Below are positions 1 through 11,529 of a DNA stretch of 64,000 bases, piece after piece. The DNA is from Heterocephalus glaber. Its lineage: Eukaryota; Chordata; Mammalia; Rodentia; Bathyergidae. The position numbers and the translations under genes were made by a program. The notes under the pieces were generated by a model, which was not told where the DNA came from, did not search any database, and saw nothing but the letters and a program-made list of their open reading frames with translations. How positions within the stretch are numbered: position 1 is the stretch's first letter; each line of letters begins with the position of its first letter. The stretch covers positions 932,653-996,652 of the forward strand of contig NW_004624785.1 of NCBI RefSeq assembly GCF_000247695.1, read 5' to 3'.

Positions 1-205
1 GGAAGGGAAAAAATATGAGAAGAGGAAAAAAATGGAAACAAGGTCTTTGCAAATAGGGAAGGGTGGAGGTGGTGAAGGGAAGGCAAGGGAAGGGGAAAAA
101 AAATAAGAACCAAGAGACTCATGTAAAGGTACAAGATCCCAGTGACGAATGTAACTGTATTTTATACTGAAAATGTACCAATAAACTTAATGGGGGAAAA
201 AAAAG
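1..205 (+). mobile_element. L1 3' UTR end
   Basis: A purine-rich G/A tract (1-110) is followed by GACGAATGTAACTG and AAAATGTACCAATAAACTTA, then poly(A). This fits the G-rich 3' UTR and terminus of a rodent L1. The element continues beyond the left edge of the window. Confidence 0.5.
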
Positions 206-211
206 AAATAT

Positions 212-556
212 AATGAATACTGTTATTGAGTGCCATCCTGTGGAAAGGCAGGCTTGTAAACATTACCATGTGGCCTTATCTACCTTATTTACCATATCTG
301 GTATGCTGTGACTTCTGGCTCTTCCCCAAAGTCAAAATGACTGTGAAAGGTAAATATTTTGAATTGATTTAGGACATCAAGGCAGCCATGGCAATGCAAC
401 TTGCAGAATTGCTTCACAAAGTGGCAAAAATGAGGAGGTAAGTGTATTCAAAGTGAGGGGGAGTATTTTGAGTAGAATTAATGGCAATATACCATTTACT
501 GTAATAAATTTTTAAAATATAAATACACATGGTATTTTCCAGTCATACTTCATATA
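212..556 (+). mobile_element. Mariner transposase relic, copy 1
   Basis: Translating 289-475 gives the C-terminal mariner signature (CDFWLFPKVKMTVKGK, then DIKAAM) followed in another frame by QNCFTKWQK and CIQSEGEYFE. An in-frame stop and a frameshift break it. It shares about 350 bp, including flanking sequence (GTGCCATC ... GGCAGGCTTGTAAACATTAC), with the copy at 12421-12960. It is long inactive. Confidence 0.78.
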
Positions 557-603
557 CATTGGTCTCCTGTGGCTGATGCTACCAATTTATCACACCCTAG
601 TGG

Positions 604-672
604 GTTTTTGTTTTGTTTTGTTTTTTGGTACCAAGGTTCAAACCCAGGCACTGAGCTACATCACCAGCCCCC
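604..672 (-). repeat. ID SINE fragment
   Basis: Poly(T) then GGTACCAAGGTTCAAACCCA, GGCACTGAGCTACATCACCA: a reverse-oriented, internally shortened ID. Confidence 0.65.
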
Positions 673-1022
673 TTGTGGCTTAAAACAATATAAATTCATT
701 CTCTCTTTTTGGAGGCCAGATGCCCAGAATCAGGTGGCTGCTGGCAGTCCTTGGTGTTGCTTGGCTTGTGGTCACATCACTGCAATCCCTCCCTCCACCT
801 TCACATGGCCTCCTCCTCTCCTCTGTGCCTTCTCTTTTCTCTTGAATCTCTGTCTCTCATAAGGACACTTGTCATTGGATAGAGGGCTCACACAGATAAT
901 CCAGGATGATCTCAAGATCCCTAATTACATCGGTAAAGACTTTCCCCCAATAAGGTCACATCCACAGGCCCCAGGGATTAGGATGTGGATGTATCCTTTG
1001 GGAGCCACCATTCAACACACCT
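673..1022 (-). mobile_element. MLT1-type LTR fragment
   Basis: On the plus strand: GTGGCTTAAAACAATATAAA, TTGGAGGCCAGATGCCCAGA, CATAAGGACACTTGTCATTG, CAGATAATCCAGGATGATCT, ATTAGGATGTGGATGTATCC. This is the usual order of a reverse-oriented MLT1-class LTR. Confidence 0.75.
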
Positions 1023-3854
1023 GAGGGAGTAGAGGAGGCAGCCAAGCTCATTTTGCAAGTGCCTCCTTCTCTAGCCCTTCACAGTAGCCTTCCTTGACTC
1101 TCATGGCTGCTTCTTCCTAAATACACAGCATCCTCAACGCCAAGTGTCATTACCTGTGTCCATCCTAGAAGCTGCAGTTCCCAGAAGTGGTGGGGCACTG
1201 TGGAGTTGCAGTCTCTATCCCTGTTCACACTTTCTGAGGTCACACTGAAACTTGGCTGCCTGGCTCCTTCCCTCCACCCTCTTCCTCCAGCATTAGCCTT
1301 GAGCCGCCTGCTACAAGGTGCTGGGGTTGCAGAGCAGGGACATCCAGCCAGGCGCTCGACAATGCTCCCTTTCCCTGCCCAGGGGTTGGGTCACCAGCTC
1401 CCATCCACACATCCCCATGGTAGCAAGGCACACGGGTGAGGACGCCTCTGCCAGTCATTCTGGCCCCGCTGGGTCCCAAGGCCACCTGCCCTCTGGAACA
1501 GCTCCAGGTTCCCTCGGCAGTGACTAAGCACCTTTTAGTCACTGCTCCAGCCATTAATTTCAGCGCTGCCTCGGCCTGGATGTACTGTTCTCCTGTAGTG
1601 CCAAGGCTGTCCACGCAGCCATTGATTTAGGAGACAATATCACTTGCTTCCAAGTTTATGAGGCAATAAACAGCCCCGCATATTGATGAATGTGGAGGTG
1701 TTTGCTCAGCACATTTTCAGTGTGCAGTTATTACAAGGGCTGTACTTTAAAGCAAATGAAACGGCAACTATTTTCATTTCCTAGGCTAGGGCCGGGACCC
1801 TCCCCCAACAGTTGTCTTCATCTATTTGATCCCTGGCCCCTTTCCTGGCGTCCTGGGCAACAGTAACTCACAGACAGGCACACTGGTCACTGAAATTCAC
1901 CATTGTTGTTCCCTTGGGTCTTGGGTGGCCTCAAAGGGCTCAGAGCGAACTGCTGGGAGGGCCCAGGATGAGAGAGGAAATAAAAAAAGATCATTTTTCT
2001 GAGGGCCCCACCCTGAGGCCTTCTCTCTAGCCTCTCGTGTCTCCTGTCTCCCTGGAGAAGAGCACACATAATAACAATGGAACCTAGCAACCCTGCCAGC
2101 ACAGACTCCCCCATAGCACAACACACCAAATGAAATTCCTTTTAATCTTAAGAAGCCAGGACGCCTACAAGGCTGGGCTGCTAGTCCATAAAGATGAATC
2201 TTCAGAGCATTTACTAGCTGGAATGCCCTGTGAGTCCAAAGTGGTTTATGTATAAAATATTAGGAAGGTTCAGAGGGGGTAGCAAGGCTGGGTGGGGAGT
2301 ATACAGGAGAGAGATTGATTGCAAACTTTGGGCCAACGGAGCAGCTCTGTGCATGCCGAACAGTGAGAACAACACTTGAAAAATGAATTAGATTATCCAA
2401 AACACAAAGCTGATTTATAGCTGCAGCAATCCCCACCTCGCCATCCAGTTCAGTAATAGAGAGATTAGGATGATGGCGGTGGCGTGCTAGGTTCTCCCCG
2501 CTCTGTCCCCAGCCCCAGAGGCTCCCAGCCCCACAGTGAATCATGCAGGAAAACCAAGGCTTTGCACTTTTTGCCAGCCATCTGGTGGGGATGGTTTCTC
2601 CTTCTAAAGTATTTCTGAGTCTGGAATGAAAGCTGACTGGATGAGGAATTCATTTTTAAAAAATCTAATCATATTGATTGCTTAAAATCACGAAGAGCTC
2701 CAAGTGTGAAGAAGGAGGCAAGTTCAGAGGGGCTCTTGGGCTGTGTTAACATTCAAGGGAGGAGCATGTTCCCAGCAGCAGGTGGCTCGCCTCCAGAGAC
2801 ACCTCCCAGTGTGCTGCACCACCGCTTCTGCCTGGAGCATAACTATTGTCCTAAGCACAGGACAAGTGCACCCAACTGAATTGGGAAGAACAAGAGTGTG
2901 CCTTGAGAAGATGGTGGGCTCCCTTCCCCTGTCACTGGTCCTTTGTCTACTCGGGAGACTCACCAACACTCAACGTGTGCAAAGGCATGGGAAATGCTGA
3001 ATGTGCCCCCCATCCCTGCTGTCTGCAAAGTGCTCTGTGAGACCTTTGAGGAACCTTTGCGGGCTCTTGCACTCTAGAGTCTTACCTTGCAATCTCAGCT
3101 GGAACTGGGCACAGGAACTAGATGAATAAATAAATACAAAAAAACGCAGAGCTGAAACTGTGTCAACTCAGGGGCAGGGGAGAGTGCGGAGAACCCTTGG
3201 GGTGGGATGGCACATAAGCAAGGAACCTTAGCTGTTTATACAGAGGGCTCCAGGGAAGAGCTAGGAGGTGGGGAGCTGTGGGATTGGGCATGGCCCATCC
3301 ATGTGGACTGCTTACCCCATTTTCAGCCTTGCTGGAAGGGACCATAATCCCTTAAAGCTATCTTCCAAATCTCCTCCCTTCCAGGAAAATCTCATTTCCA
3401 AGTTCATTGTTCTAAGAAATAGCTTAGAGAACTTTTTTTTTTATTCGATCTCTTGGACATACACAAGGCCAACACTGTCCCAACACCCTGGGAGTTCTAG
3501 AAATGTCCACCAAAGCCCGCCATATCTAAACCAGGCAGAAGAGGCTGATGGCCCTTGTGCCCTTCACCAAAGGTGAGTAACTCTCATGCCCAGGAGGGCA
3601 TGACCCTGAAAAACTACCAGAGCTGTTGGGCTGAGGGTTGGTTCCTTGTTCATAGAGCTGACTACAAGGGAAGGTCAGGACACCTGCTCTGGGGGTGACA
3701 TGCCATGCACCAGAAACACATGGCATGGAGGGTAACACAGTTAGTGTAAGAGTCTGGTGGTAACATTAGGACCAGTGTGGAGTTTGTGGGGTGACCCCTC
3801 CTCATCTTTACCATCCTTACTAGTACCATCACCGCCATCATCCTCTCCTTACCA
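1023..3854. other. Intergenic, no gene; candidate conserved non-coding blocks
   Basis: No gene and few repeats. The stretches at 1540-1770 and 2140-2480 are free of repeats and of mixed composition with ATTA/TAAT cores, the look of conserved regulatory DNA, but conservation was not tested. Confidence 0.5.
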
Positions 3855-3990
3855 TCTACACACATTCTCCACAGTGCCCTTGGGCTGGGCTCTCTGCCAA
3901 GCCCTTGATAGGTCTCTAGATTAATTCTCATAATAACCCAGAGCCTGAGGGACCACTGTGGTCCCACTTCATAGATGAGGGCACTGAAGT
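3855..3990 (+). repeat. MIR SINE
   Basis: GGGCTCTCTGCCAAGCCC, TTAATTCTCATAATAACCC and CTTCATAGATGAGGGCACTG follow the MIR layout. Confidence 0.7.
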
Positions 3991-3994
3991 TTGG

Positions 3995-4338
3995 TGCTAT
4001 GGTTTGGATCTGAAATATCCCCTGAAGTCTCCTGTGTAAAAGGCTTAGTTCTCAGCAGGTGGTGTTATTGGGAGCTGGCGTCCCAGTTGGAAGAAGTAGT
4101 TATTGGGATGTGCTTTGGGAGAGATATTATGACCCGCCACCTCCTCCCTCCTTTCTGTCATGAGGTGAGCCACCCTGCTCCACCCCATGCTCTCTGCCAC
4201 CAGGTTTGGCCTCTCCAGGGGCCAGAAGCAACAGAGCCAAGTGACCATGTACTGAAACTTCTGAAACCATGAGCCAAAATAAATCTTCCCACCTTTAAGT
4301 GTTTCAGGAACTTTGTCACAGGACAGAAAGCTAACACA
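3995..4338 (+). mobile_element. MaLR-type solo LTR
   Basis: Runs from TGCTATGGTTTGGATCTG to CAGAAAGCTAACACA (344 bp, TG...CA). Internal markers are GCTATTGGGAG-like TGTTATTGGGAGCTGG, TCATGAGGTGAGCCACCC and AACCATGAGCCAAAATAAA, with a poly(A)-signal-like AATAAA. It abuts the MIR to its left. Confidence 0.75.
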
Positions 4339-4869
4339 CCGTCCCTCCCTGCAGGGGCCTATCCATGACCCTTTAGGGGTCAACTGTGACCACTTTGCTA
4401 CCCCTGCCTGGGAGGAGCAGGCAGAGCCCAGCTCTGTCCCTTCTCTCCTGAGAGCCTCATGAGGCCAGGGGACAGGAAGCCTTGTGTCCTTCACCTGGTG
4501 TCTCCTTCCCCTCCTCATTCTCTTCCCAGCAATCTCAAAATGATACATGCTCTTAAGAAAAAAACCCACAGCCCACACAAGACAAAACCCCAATCCATTT
4601 GCCAAAGACATTTCCCCTTGGAGTAAAAACCCTGTGTAATTTAAGAGATATGTAATTCATGTGTCTGCATTTAAATCATCAAAGTGCTTTTAAACGAGCT
4701 ACTTGAAATCTTTGGAGTTTTTTGAACCTTTAAAGTTCTTCCTTTGAAACAGGAATCACACACACTGCCACGGATAAAGACAGACAAATACCAAAGGGCC
4801 AGGGGTGGTTTTGAGACTAAACTCCTGGCATTTCACTTTACAAAACTGAATTTCTCATCTTTAACTCTC

Positions 4870-5420
4870 ACTTCCAATTAGACCTCGGGCTGTCCTTGCG
4901 GACCCTCACACCTTTGCCTGCTCCTTGGTGGCCGACTAGGGAAGCGCAGCCTGTCTGAGGTCACTGATGCTGCGACAGCTCCAGACGCGGGGACATGCCC
5001 CAGGGCTGCGCTGGCGCCGGCCACAGACAGGGTGGGGCATGTGGTCCCTGGGAACACCTTGTCCTCATTCACACACAAGCGCCGAGGAGAGGGCAGGCAG
5101 TTTCGAGGGAGCGCGCCAAATTTCCAGGCCGCGCTGGTTTGAAATGCCAGTGTCCGGGCTCCTCGCCCAGAGTGGCCGACTCCGTGCGTGACCAGAGGTG
5201 CCCCCTGCACATGCACTCGGGTGATTCCCACGGTGCTCAGGTTGCAATGCCCGTGGTCGTCCTCTGCTTCTGCCCCAGTCCTGCTCTGCGGTCCCCAGCC
5301 AGGCAGTAGCTGAAGGAGCCTTCTCTGCCCTGCACTTCCGCACCCGCCCTGTAGCTGAGCTCCAGCACGTGCCAGCTGTCTCCCGGACCCACCAGGGCGC
5401 CTGCTCTCCTGGGTGCCTGG
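4870..5420. other. CpG-rich patch with E2F-type site
   Basis: This segment is visibly richer in GC and CpG than its surroundings, particularly 4970-5130. It contains GCGCGCCAAA at 5111-5120, which reads TTTGGCGCGC on the minus strand, a consensus E2F site. Overlapping long frames on both strands reflect base composition, not coding. It could be a small unmethylated regulatory island or the promoter of a non-coding RNA. Confidence 0.35.
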
Positions 5421-6406
5421 ATGCCTGAGTGCTCTCCTGGAGTCTCTGGTTCTCAACAGCACCGGAGCCTGTCCTGTTTACATCCCTGGAGTGACATCTG
5501 GTTTCCTGTCCTGGGCCTTCTCCACAGCCCAGAACCAGCCTGGGAACCCTCCTGGCTCCCCAGCCCAACTGCCACCTTTCCAGGCCCAGTGATTGTGCCT
5601 GAAGGACTTTTTGCTTGGAGTGTGCACTGCACCAACCATGGTCAGGGCAGCAGTGGGGTCCACCTAGCATCTTTCTTTGGGTTCTTAGCAGCCCCCAGTT
5701 TCTTCTAAAGCCCAGGGACTGTAGCCTATGCCCTCCTCAGCAGCTGCTCATGTGACACAGCCTGGACATCCCAGCCACCTCCTCAACTCCACTCAAAGCC
5801 ATCAGCTGATGAGCTCCTTATGTCAAAATGCTTTTTTTAAAAAAAGTGATAAAGTCCTGGGGCTTAGAGTTCCTTTTAGAGCCATAAAGAAAGTAAAAGT
5901 TAAAGGAACTAGGTCAAAATTGCTGGGAGAGAGGCTGCCTGGCCTTCCAGCCATCCTCTTTGCCCTGAGTCTGGCCCTGTCACCCCAGTCTGACCACCAG
6001 CAACCTAGTAACTTCCGGGTACCTCACCAAGCCTGATTTCTCACCGTGTCCTTTCCTGGTGACCTCATCCATCTTCATTGACTGTAGCACTGTTGACAGG
6101 GGAAGACCAACCTGTCAGAAGGAAAAAGAGTGTCCCCTCCCCAGTTTCCCCGATGCTTGTAGACAGTAGTCTTATCTTATTTGGGGCTTCAATTTCTGCC
6201 ATTTGCTACCTTCTAAGGCCAACTGTGGTCTGAAAGTACTAATATTTGTCTTGTTTTTTTTGAGGCAGAGAAACCACATAGTCACATAACTGGTATTAGA
6301 ATATATTGTTATAATTATTCTATTTCATTATTATTGTTAATGTCTTACTTGCCTAATTTGTAAGGTAAGCATCATCATAGATATGCATGTATAGGGAAAA
6401 CATGTA
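5421..6406. other. Intergenic, nothing recognised
   Basis: No gene and no clear repeat apart from short A/T runs. Confidence 0.5.
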
Positions 6407-6549
6407 CAGTAAATCCCCAACTTACAAACAAGTTCCGTTCCGGAAGTGTTGTTTGTAAATCAGTTCATTCATAAACTGACAAAGTGAGTCTTATACAGCA
6501 TACCTGTGAAAGTTGGCAACTCAAATATTCATAAGTCGGGGACTTACTG
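6407..6549. mobile_element. Tigger/pogo-type miniature element with TA duplication
   Basis: A 143-bp element with terminal inverted repeats: CAGTAAATCCCCAACTTA at the left, and the right end reads CAGTAAGTCCCCGACTTA in reverse complement (16 of 18 match). It is flanked by TA at 6405-6406 and 6550-6551, as in the Tc1/mariner-pogo superfamily. It has no coding capacity. Confidence 0.82.
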
Positions 6550-6551
6550 TA

Positions 6552-7639
6552 TATGTTTATATATATGATTTAGTAGTAACCATAGTAGAAGGCATCCCTG
6601 AGGTCTTGCAACATGCTCTCCAAGCATAAGGGGGACACCTGTACCACAGCCCCCAAGTACTCCAATCCAAGACCATCTGACCTATTTCAAACATCTTTCT
6701 CTTCTTTGCTTTTCTTAATATCAGATCAAGTCTGATCCAAATCCTGCCAGTCCTCTCAAATCCACATGATGGTCAATGGAGGCTGAGCCTTGCAGGCAGA
6801 GAGAGAGGGTGGGCATTCCAGCAGAGGATCTGTACGTACAAAAGCTGGGGTGGCTGGGGCACCCAGTGTGGGGAAAAGCCAGGGGGTTGGAGGCCTCTCA
6901 TGGAGCCCCAGCACACCTGGCCTTTGTCTCACAAGTCTGGTGGCTTACACATGTTCTAAACCTTTATCTTTCAAAATCTCTCTGACTAGCTTTTAATTCT
7001 ACCCATGATCCCTTGGAGTCTGGTGATGTTCTCTGTCTTCATCACTTTTCCAGGGAACAATGAGTTTCTGGAATCCATTGCCCAAGTGTGGGCAGGACCT
7101 CCTGTGCACATACCTAAACAAACTCCAGTATCACTCCTGCAACTGTTTTCCCCATGGTAAACAAGCCTGCAGCCCTCTTGACTTTAGAAAATTGAGACCA
7201 GGCCACTGCCTTTCACCACCAAAGAGGCCCTAACAATCTTTTCCATTTTGGCCTCTCTTTCAAATGTCCTCAAGCAGGCAGGTTCCCAGCCCACTAAGCT
7301 ATCACCCTTGTCTGTCTGGACCTGATTCTGAACCTAGGCTCTGGAGATCTTGTTCATGGAGTAACAGCATGCTGTCACTTTAGCATGGCTAAGGGGATGT
7401 GGGACACTGGCCAGGAAGGAAAGATCTCTTGACCTCTTCAGGGAAAACACCTACATTAGTTTCCTAAAACCATAACAGCCCCCCTGTATCCATGAATACT
7501 GCCATCCCACACAGCAAGGCCCCTGCTTGGAATCAGCCCAGGTAAGGCCTACCCAGTTGATGTTTTCTCATCTAGGCTTGTGTTCATGGGAAATAACACA
7601 GCATTTTCTGTTGGGAGACATTCTACATAATTTTGGGGA
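6552..7639. other. Intergenic, nothing recognised
   Basis: No gene or clear repeat found. Confidence 0.5.
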
Positions 7640-8290
7640 AAAACCATTTCACAATTAAATTATGATTAGGCCTAGTCTTCTTGCTTACAGGTTGGCTATG
7701 ACATACTGAAACATGACTCCATTTTTGACTGGTCACAGCTGAGACCTCAGTGGTCTCATGATGCTGTGACACTCAAAGGGAAGATTAAAACAGCTGAAGA
7801 CATTCTGATTCCTTAAGAACGAGTAGTAAGAGAAAGGTTTCACCTGGGGAGGGACAAATTCCTTATCAGCTTAACTCATCCCACCTACTGTGTAAGAAGT
7901 CTTTCATCTTATCATCCTAATCAACATAAGCTTCTCATCAACCTAAAATCCTCATCAGCATAAGATCCTCATGGTCATAGGATTACTGCCACCCTCTGAG
8001 ACATGATACTTCCTCCAATTCTAAAACCCTTGTCAGTTTAGGATTATCGCCACCCTCTGAGTCATCTGTTACTCCCTATGTGGCAAGTTTGGGGTACCTT
8101 CCTCTTTGTTGCCCAGAGCAGCACTGATCAGGCCCAGAACCAAGCGTCCTCTCCTCCTCGTTTCCTGTTTTTATTCTTTAATGTGCCTTGTGCTGTCGTG
8201 GATCACAGGAGACCAGGACTCACTGTAGGGGTTCTGGTAATGTCTTCCTTCCCTATTTCCTACCATCTTCAGATGTAAAAGTCCACATTA
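7640..8290 (+). repeat. LTR-like tract with internal tandem duplication
   Basis: Contains two similar units, ATTACTGCCACCCTCTGAGA (from 7982) and ATTATCGCCACCCTCTGAGT (from 8043), plus several ATCCTCATCA-type subrepeats. The end resembles a retroviral LTR U3-R region, but I could not assign a family. Confidence 0.35.
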
Positions 8291-8659
8291 AAACCACCTA
8301 AGATCTAAGAATTCCCGCAAGCCCAGAATTCTTTATTATTTGCTTGTTAATAGTTTCCAATTAAATACAGAGATTTTAGTAGCAGCCACTAGCCTTCCAA
8401 CAAGTCACCAGGAAATGGAGAGATTTGACCTTGGACCTTGGGTCTTCCCATCACCATGGAAACTGACCGCAACTGCATGGCAATAAAGCCAGTTGTTGAC
8501 CAGATCAATGTATTCTGGGTGAAATACTCCCCAGTCAGGGTAACCCTTGCCAGTCTGCACCAGCCCTGTGATATAAAGGCCACAGTTCTATAAGGCTTTC
8601 TCTAGGATCTCCAGGGGGATTCCCTCTCCCTACTGGTGGAAGAGGAAGAATAAGAGATT

Positions 8660-8860
8660 CAGGTTGAAACTTGCACTCTAACCTTTAGGAGCTACAGAAG
8701 ACTGGGCAGGTCACATGCCCTCTGAACTTGTTTCCTTGGTGAAGAAGGACAACTGCAGTGTGTGGCCTACATTGTCACCTAACTGGAAGAGATCAGACAC
8801 TGGAGAATGACTTGTGAATTATAAAGCACTATACAAATATCAATTACTATTATGGTCCTT
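8660..8860 (+). repeat. MIR SINE
   Basis: GGGCAGGTCACATGCCCTCT, CTTGTTTCCTTGGTGAAGAA and the end ATAAAGCACTATACAAATAT follow the MIR consensus order. Confidence 0.7.
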
Positions 8861-8899
8861 GACTTTCCAACAGTCCCCAGGGGCTGGAATAAGAGCCAG

Positions 8900-9090
8900 T
8901 AACTTACAGAATAATGATTAACAATTATGCAGTGCTTACCACTCAGAGGAACAATACTTCATATGAAGTATTTAATTTCATCCTTCCATCGATGCCGAGA
9001 GAATAGAAATGGCTGGGATCTTTATTTTCAGAGGAGGACTGGAGGGTTAGAAGTATTGCTGGTGAGGAGTTCAAGGCTGCCTGTCCTAAA
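8900..9090 (+). repeat. MIR SINE fragment
   Basis: TAACAATTATGCAGTGCTTA and TTTATTTTCAGAGGAGGACT, with GGTTAG following, fit a diverged MIR. Confidence 0.5.
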
Positions 9091-11529
9091 CACAAATGCC
9101 CTTGTTGGAGAGAGTCCACCTTTTTGTCATAGCTGTGTCCTCACACTAACAATCCCTAAAGAACACATGCCAGGCCCTTCCATGGAGCTCATCATGGTCA
9201 CACACTTCTCCATGTCATGTCACCTCCTCTGCTCCTTGGGTCCATTTCCTGCCTGGTGTAGAGGCTGATCTATGCCTGATCTATGTCCCCATGGGTCATG
9301 GTAAAGAAGTAGCCTGCTCTAGAGCCTAGAAACAAAGGCCTGATCTCAGTGGTTGAGAGGCTCTCTGGTATCTTCTGCCATGAATCAAAAACACCCACAC
9401 CCCCAGCCTTTGGACTGAGAGCTTCTAGTGTCTTGCCCTGGGTCACAGGCGGGGGTGGTTTGGTGTACTCCCAATGTGGCAGCTCTGAAGGACCTAGGCA
9501 AGTGTCCTGGCAAATGCAGCACTAACTCCCTGCCCTCAGTTTAGCAGCTGAACCAAACTGTGTTTCCATATAGGTCACTGTCCTTCACATTGGCTCCTGC
9601 TGTCCCATCCCTGTCTCCTAGTCTTTTCTGTGTGTCTTCTGGCCAGTCTCAGGGACCAGTTGCTGGATACCAGGTCAGGTGTTCCAGGCCTGGCCCTGAT
9701 CTGTTTACATACTTCTCCGTTTCAACAGGTCCCTCACCCCTTCCTGACTTCAGCCAGAGCCTTGTAGGCCAGAAGTTGGGCTGAGGACCCAGATCTGGGA
9801 GAATGTCCCAGTTCTCACTCCATCCTCCAGGTCCCCAGAATTCCCCCATGGACCCAAAGACAATGCAGTTAAAGTAGCCACAAGGCCTACATGGGCCAAC
9901 TGTGCAGGGTGTGCAGTATTTTTAAAACAAAGCTAGCCTGTCACATCACACCAGCTCTAAATCAGGTGCACATTACTGGCGGGACCTCAGAGGAAGTGTA
10001 CTGGCTGTATTAATAATAACAATGCACTCATAATGCACTTTTCAATTTGAATTAATTTTTGTAGCTAATTCTAGCTACTGAATGTCTTCATTTAAAATAT
10101 ACATATACATGTATTTTGTTCAGTATTTTAATTAGGCCCAAAGGAATATACTTTCAAATTTGGGTACACTTCATTTGTTATATTAATGAAAAGGCACTTT
10201 AAATCAAGTTTCATGTTGATGTTTCATTATGTATGCTGCTCTCACACATCCCTAAAAGAGATTTACGTTACAGGTAGTAACCACAAATACTGGCAGCGGA
10301 CATGCTGTTAATTTAAAATGGAAACTTTTCTTATGAGATGCAGCAAAAAAAAAAAAACAAGGTAGAAGCTAACTTGCCCAGGACCTGGTTATGCTCCGCC
10401 TGGGCTCAGAATGACAATGCAAGAAGCAGGCACCCATGCTGAGGCCTGGAGCCACTGCCATTGACTCCAAGGCTTCAGTAACTAAGAAAGAAGGGACTGT
10501 GGACAGGTGTCTTTGCTCTGAGACTACCAGGGGATGGCTTGGCTGTGGGGCTTGATGGTGGCGCCTATCACCTGCGCATGCGCACACCCAGTCAAAAGCC
10601 CACCAGTAACTGGGAGCTTCGGGATGCCTCAGAGTTGTTGCTGACCCCGCTGGCCACCATGGGATGTTCCTGATGGTCCCGGCACTGTACCATCCCTCTG
10701 AATCTTAACAGTGTCCTCAAAGTAGATGTGCTATACGCATACCCCTATGTGGAAGAGGAAAGTAAGGCTCGTATTGCTGAGAGTCGTGGGGTAAAATTTA
10801 AAACCGGGCCCCCAGGAGCTGGCTCTGCTGGAGACAACTCCCCCAAACCCTGCTGTGGTCCAGGCGTTGTGACAGATTTAACAAAGGGTCAGCCTGGGCT
10901 CAACAAGGAGCTAACAAGGAAGAAACATAGAGAGCAGGGTACAGCCCAGCTCCTTCTCACATTGTCCACCTTTAGCCTTCAGAAGGTCGACTCCATTGAC
11001 CTTAGCGGCTGCACTAAATTTTATTTCAGTGCTCATGGGCAGTTCTGTGACTCTTCTATTCTTGCCACAGCAAACTTCAGGAAAATGAAGTTTGATGGTG
11101 ATTCTGAGAGGAATAGACCGTACACCACCTCTCCTCTCTGTGCTCCTCAGAGCACTTTGGCAGACATGGTTGGCCTGGACCACCATGATGATTCTGTGGA
11201 CCAAGGTGGTGTTGTTCTGCGTATTTTACACACGGGGAGCCCGGTTCTTAGAGAAGTCAGGTGACAGGTGCCAAATCACACCCACACACAGGGGTGACAT
11301 GGAGCACTCCCAAGGGGAATGAGTTGGAAGCCTAGGGTCCCTGTGGTCCAGATCAAAGTGAGTATTCTCTTGGGTTCTGCTATTGTGTTTTATAGCTTTT
11401 GTAGCTTTTCTAGTTTTTCATGCATGGAGTGAAGGGTCTTACTTCATTTTTTAACTTCTTATGATAGAAAATAGATTTTTCAGGTAGGTATTTCAGAAAA
11501 TATTCTGCATCTTAATTTTAAAAGAGACT
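9091..11529. other. Intergenic; possible conserved AT-rich block
   Basis: No gene. Positions 9950-10330 are repeat-free, AT-rich and contain many TAAT/ATTA cores. A 178-codon frame at 10728-11264 includes MIR-like ends and is not credible as a gene. Confidence 0.5.

Noticed and set aside
4045..5670. Several minus-strand frames of 188-201 codons
   Set aside because: They fall in an LTR and in the GC- and CpG-rich patch, where stop codons are rare by composition. No homology or splice structure seen.
10728..11264. A 178-codon open frame, the longest in the downstream desert
   Set aside because: It includes MIR-like ends, has no recognisable domain, and an overlapping minus-strand frame is also open. 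Probably chance.
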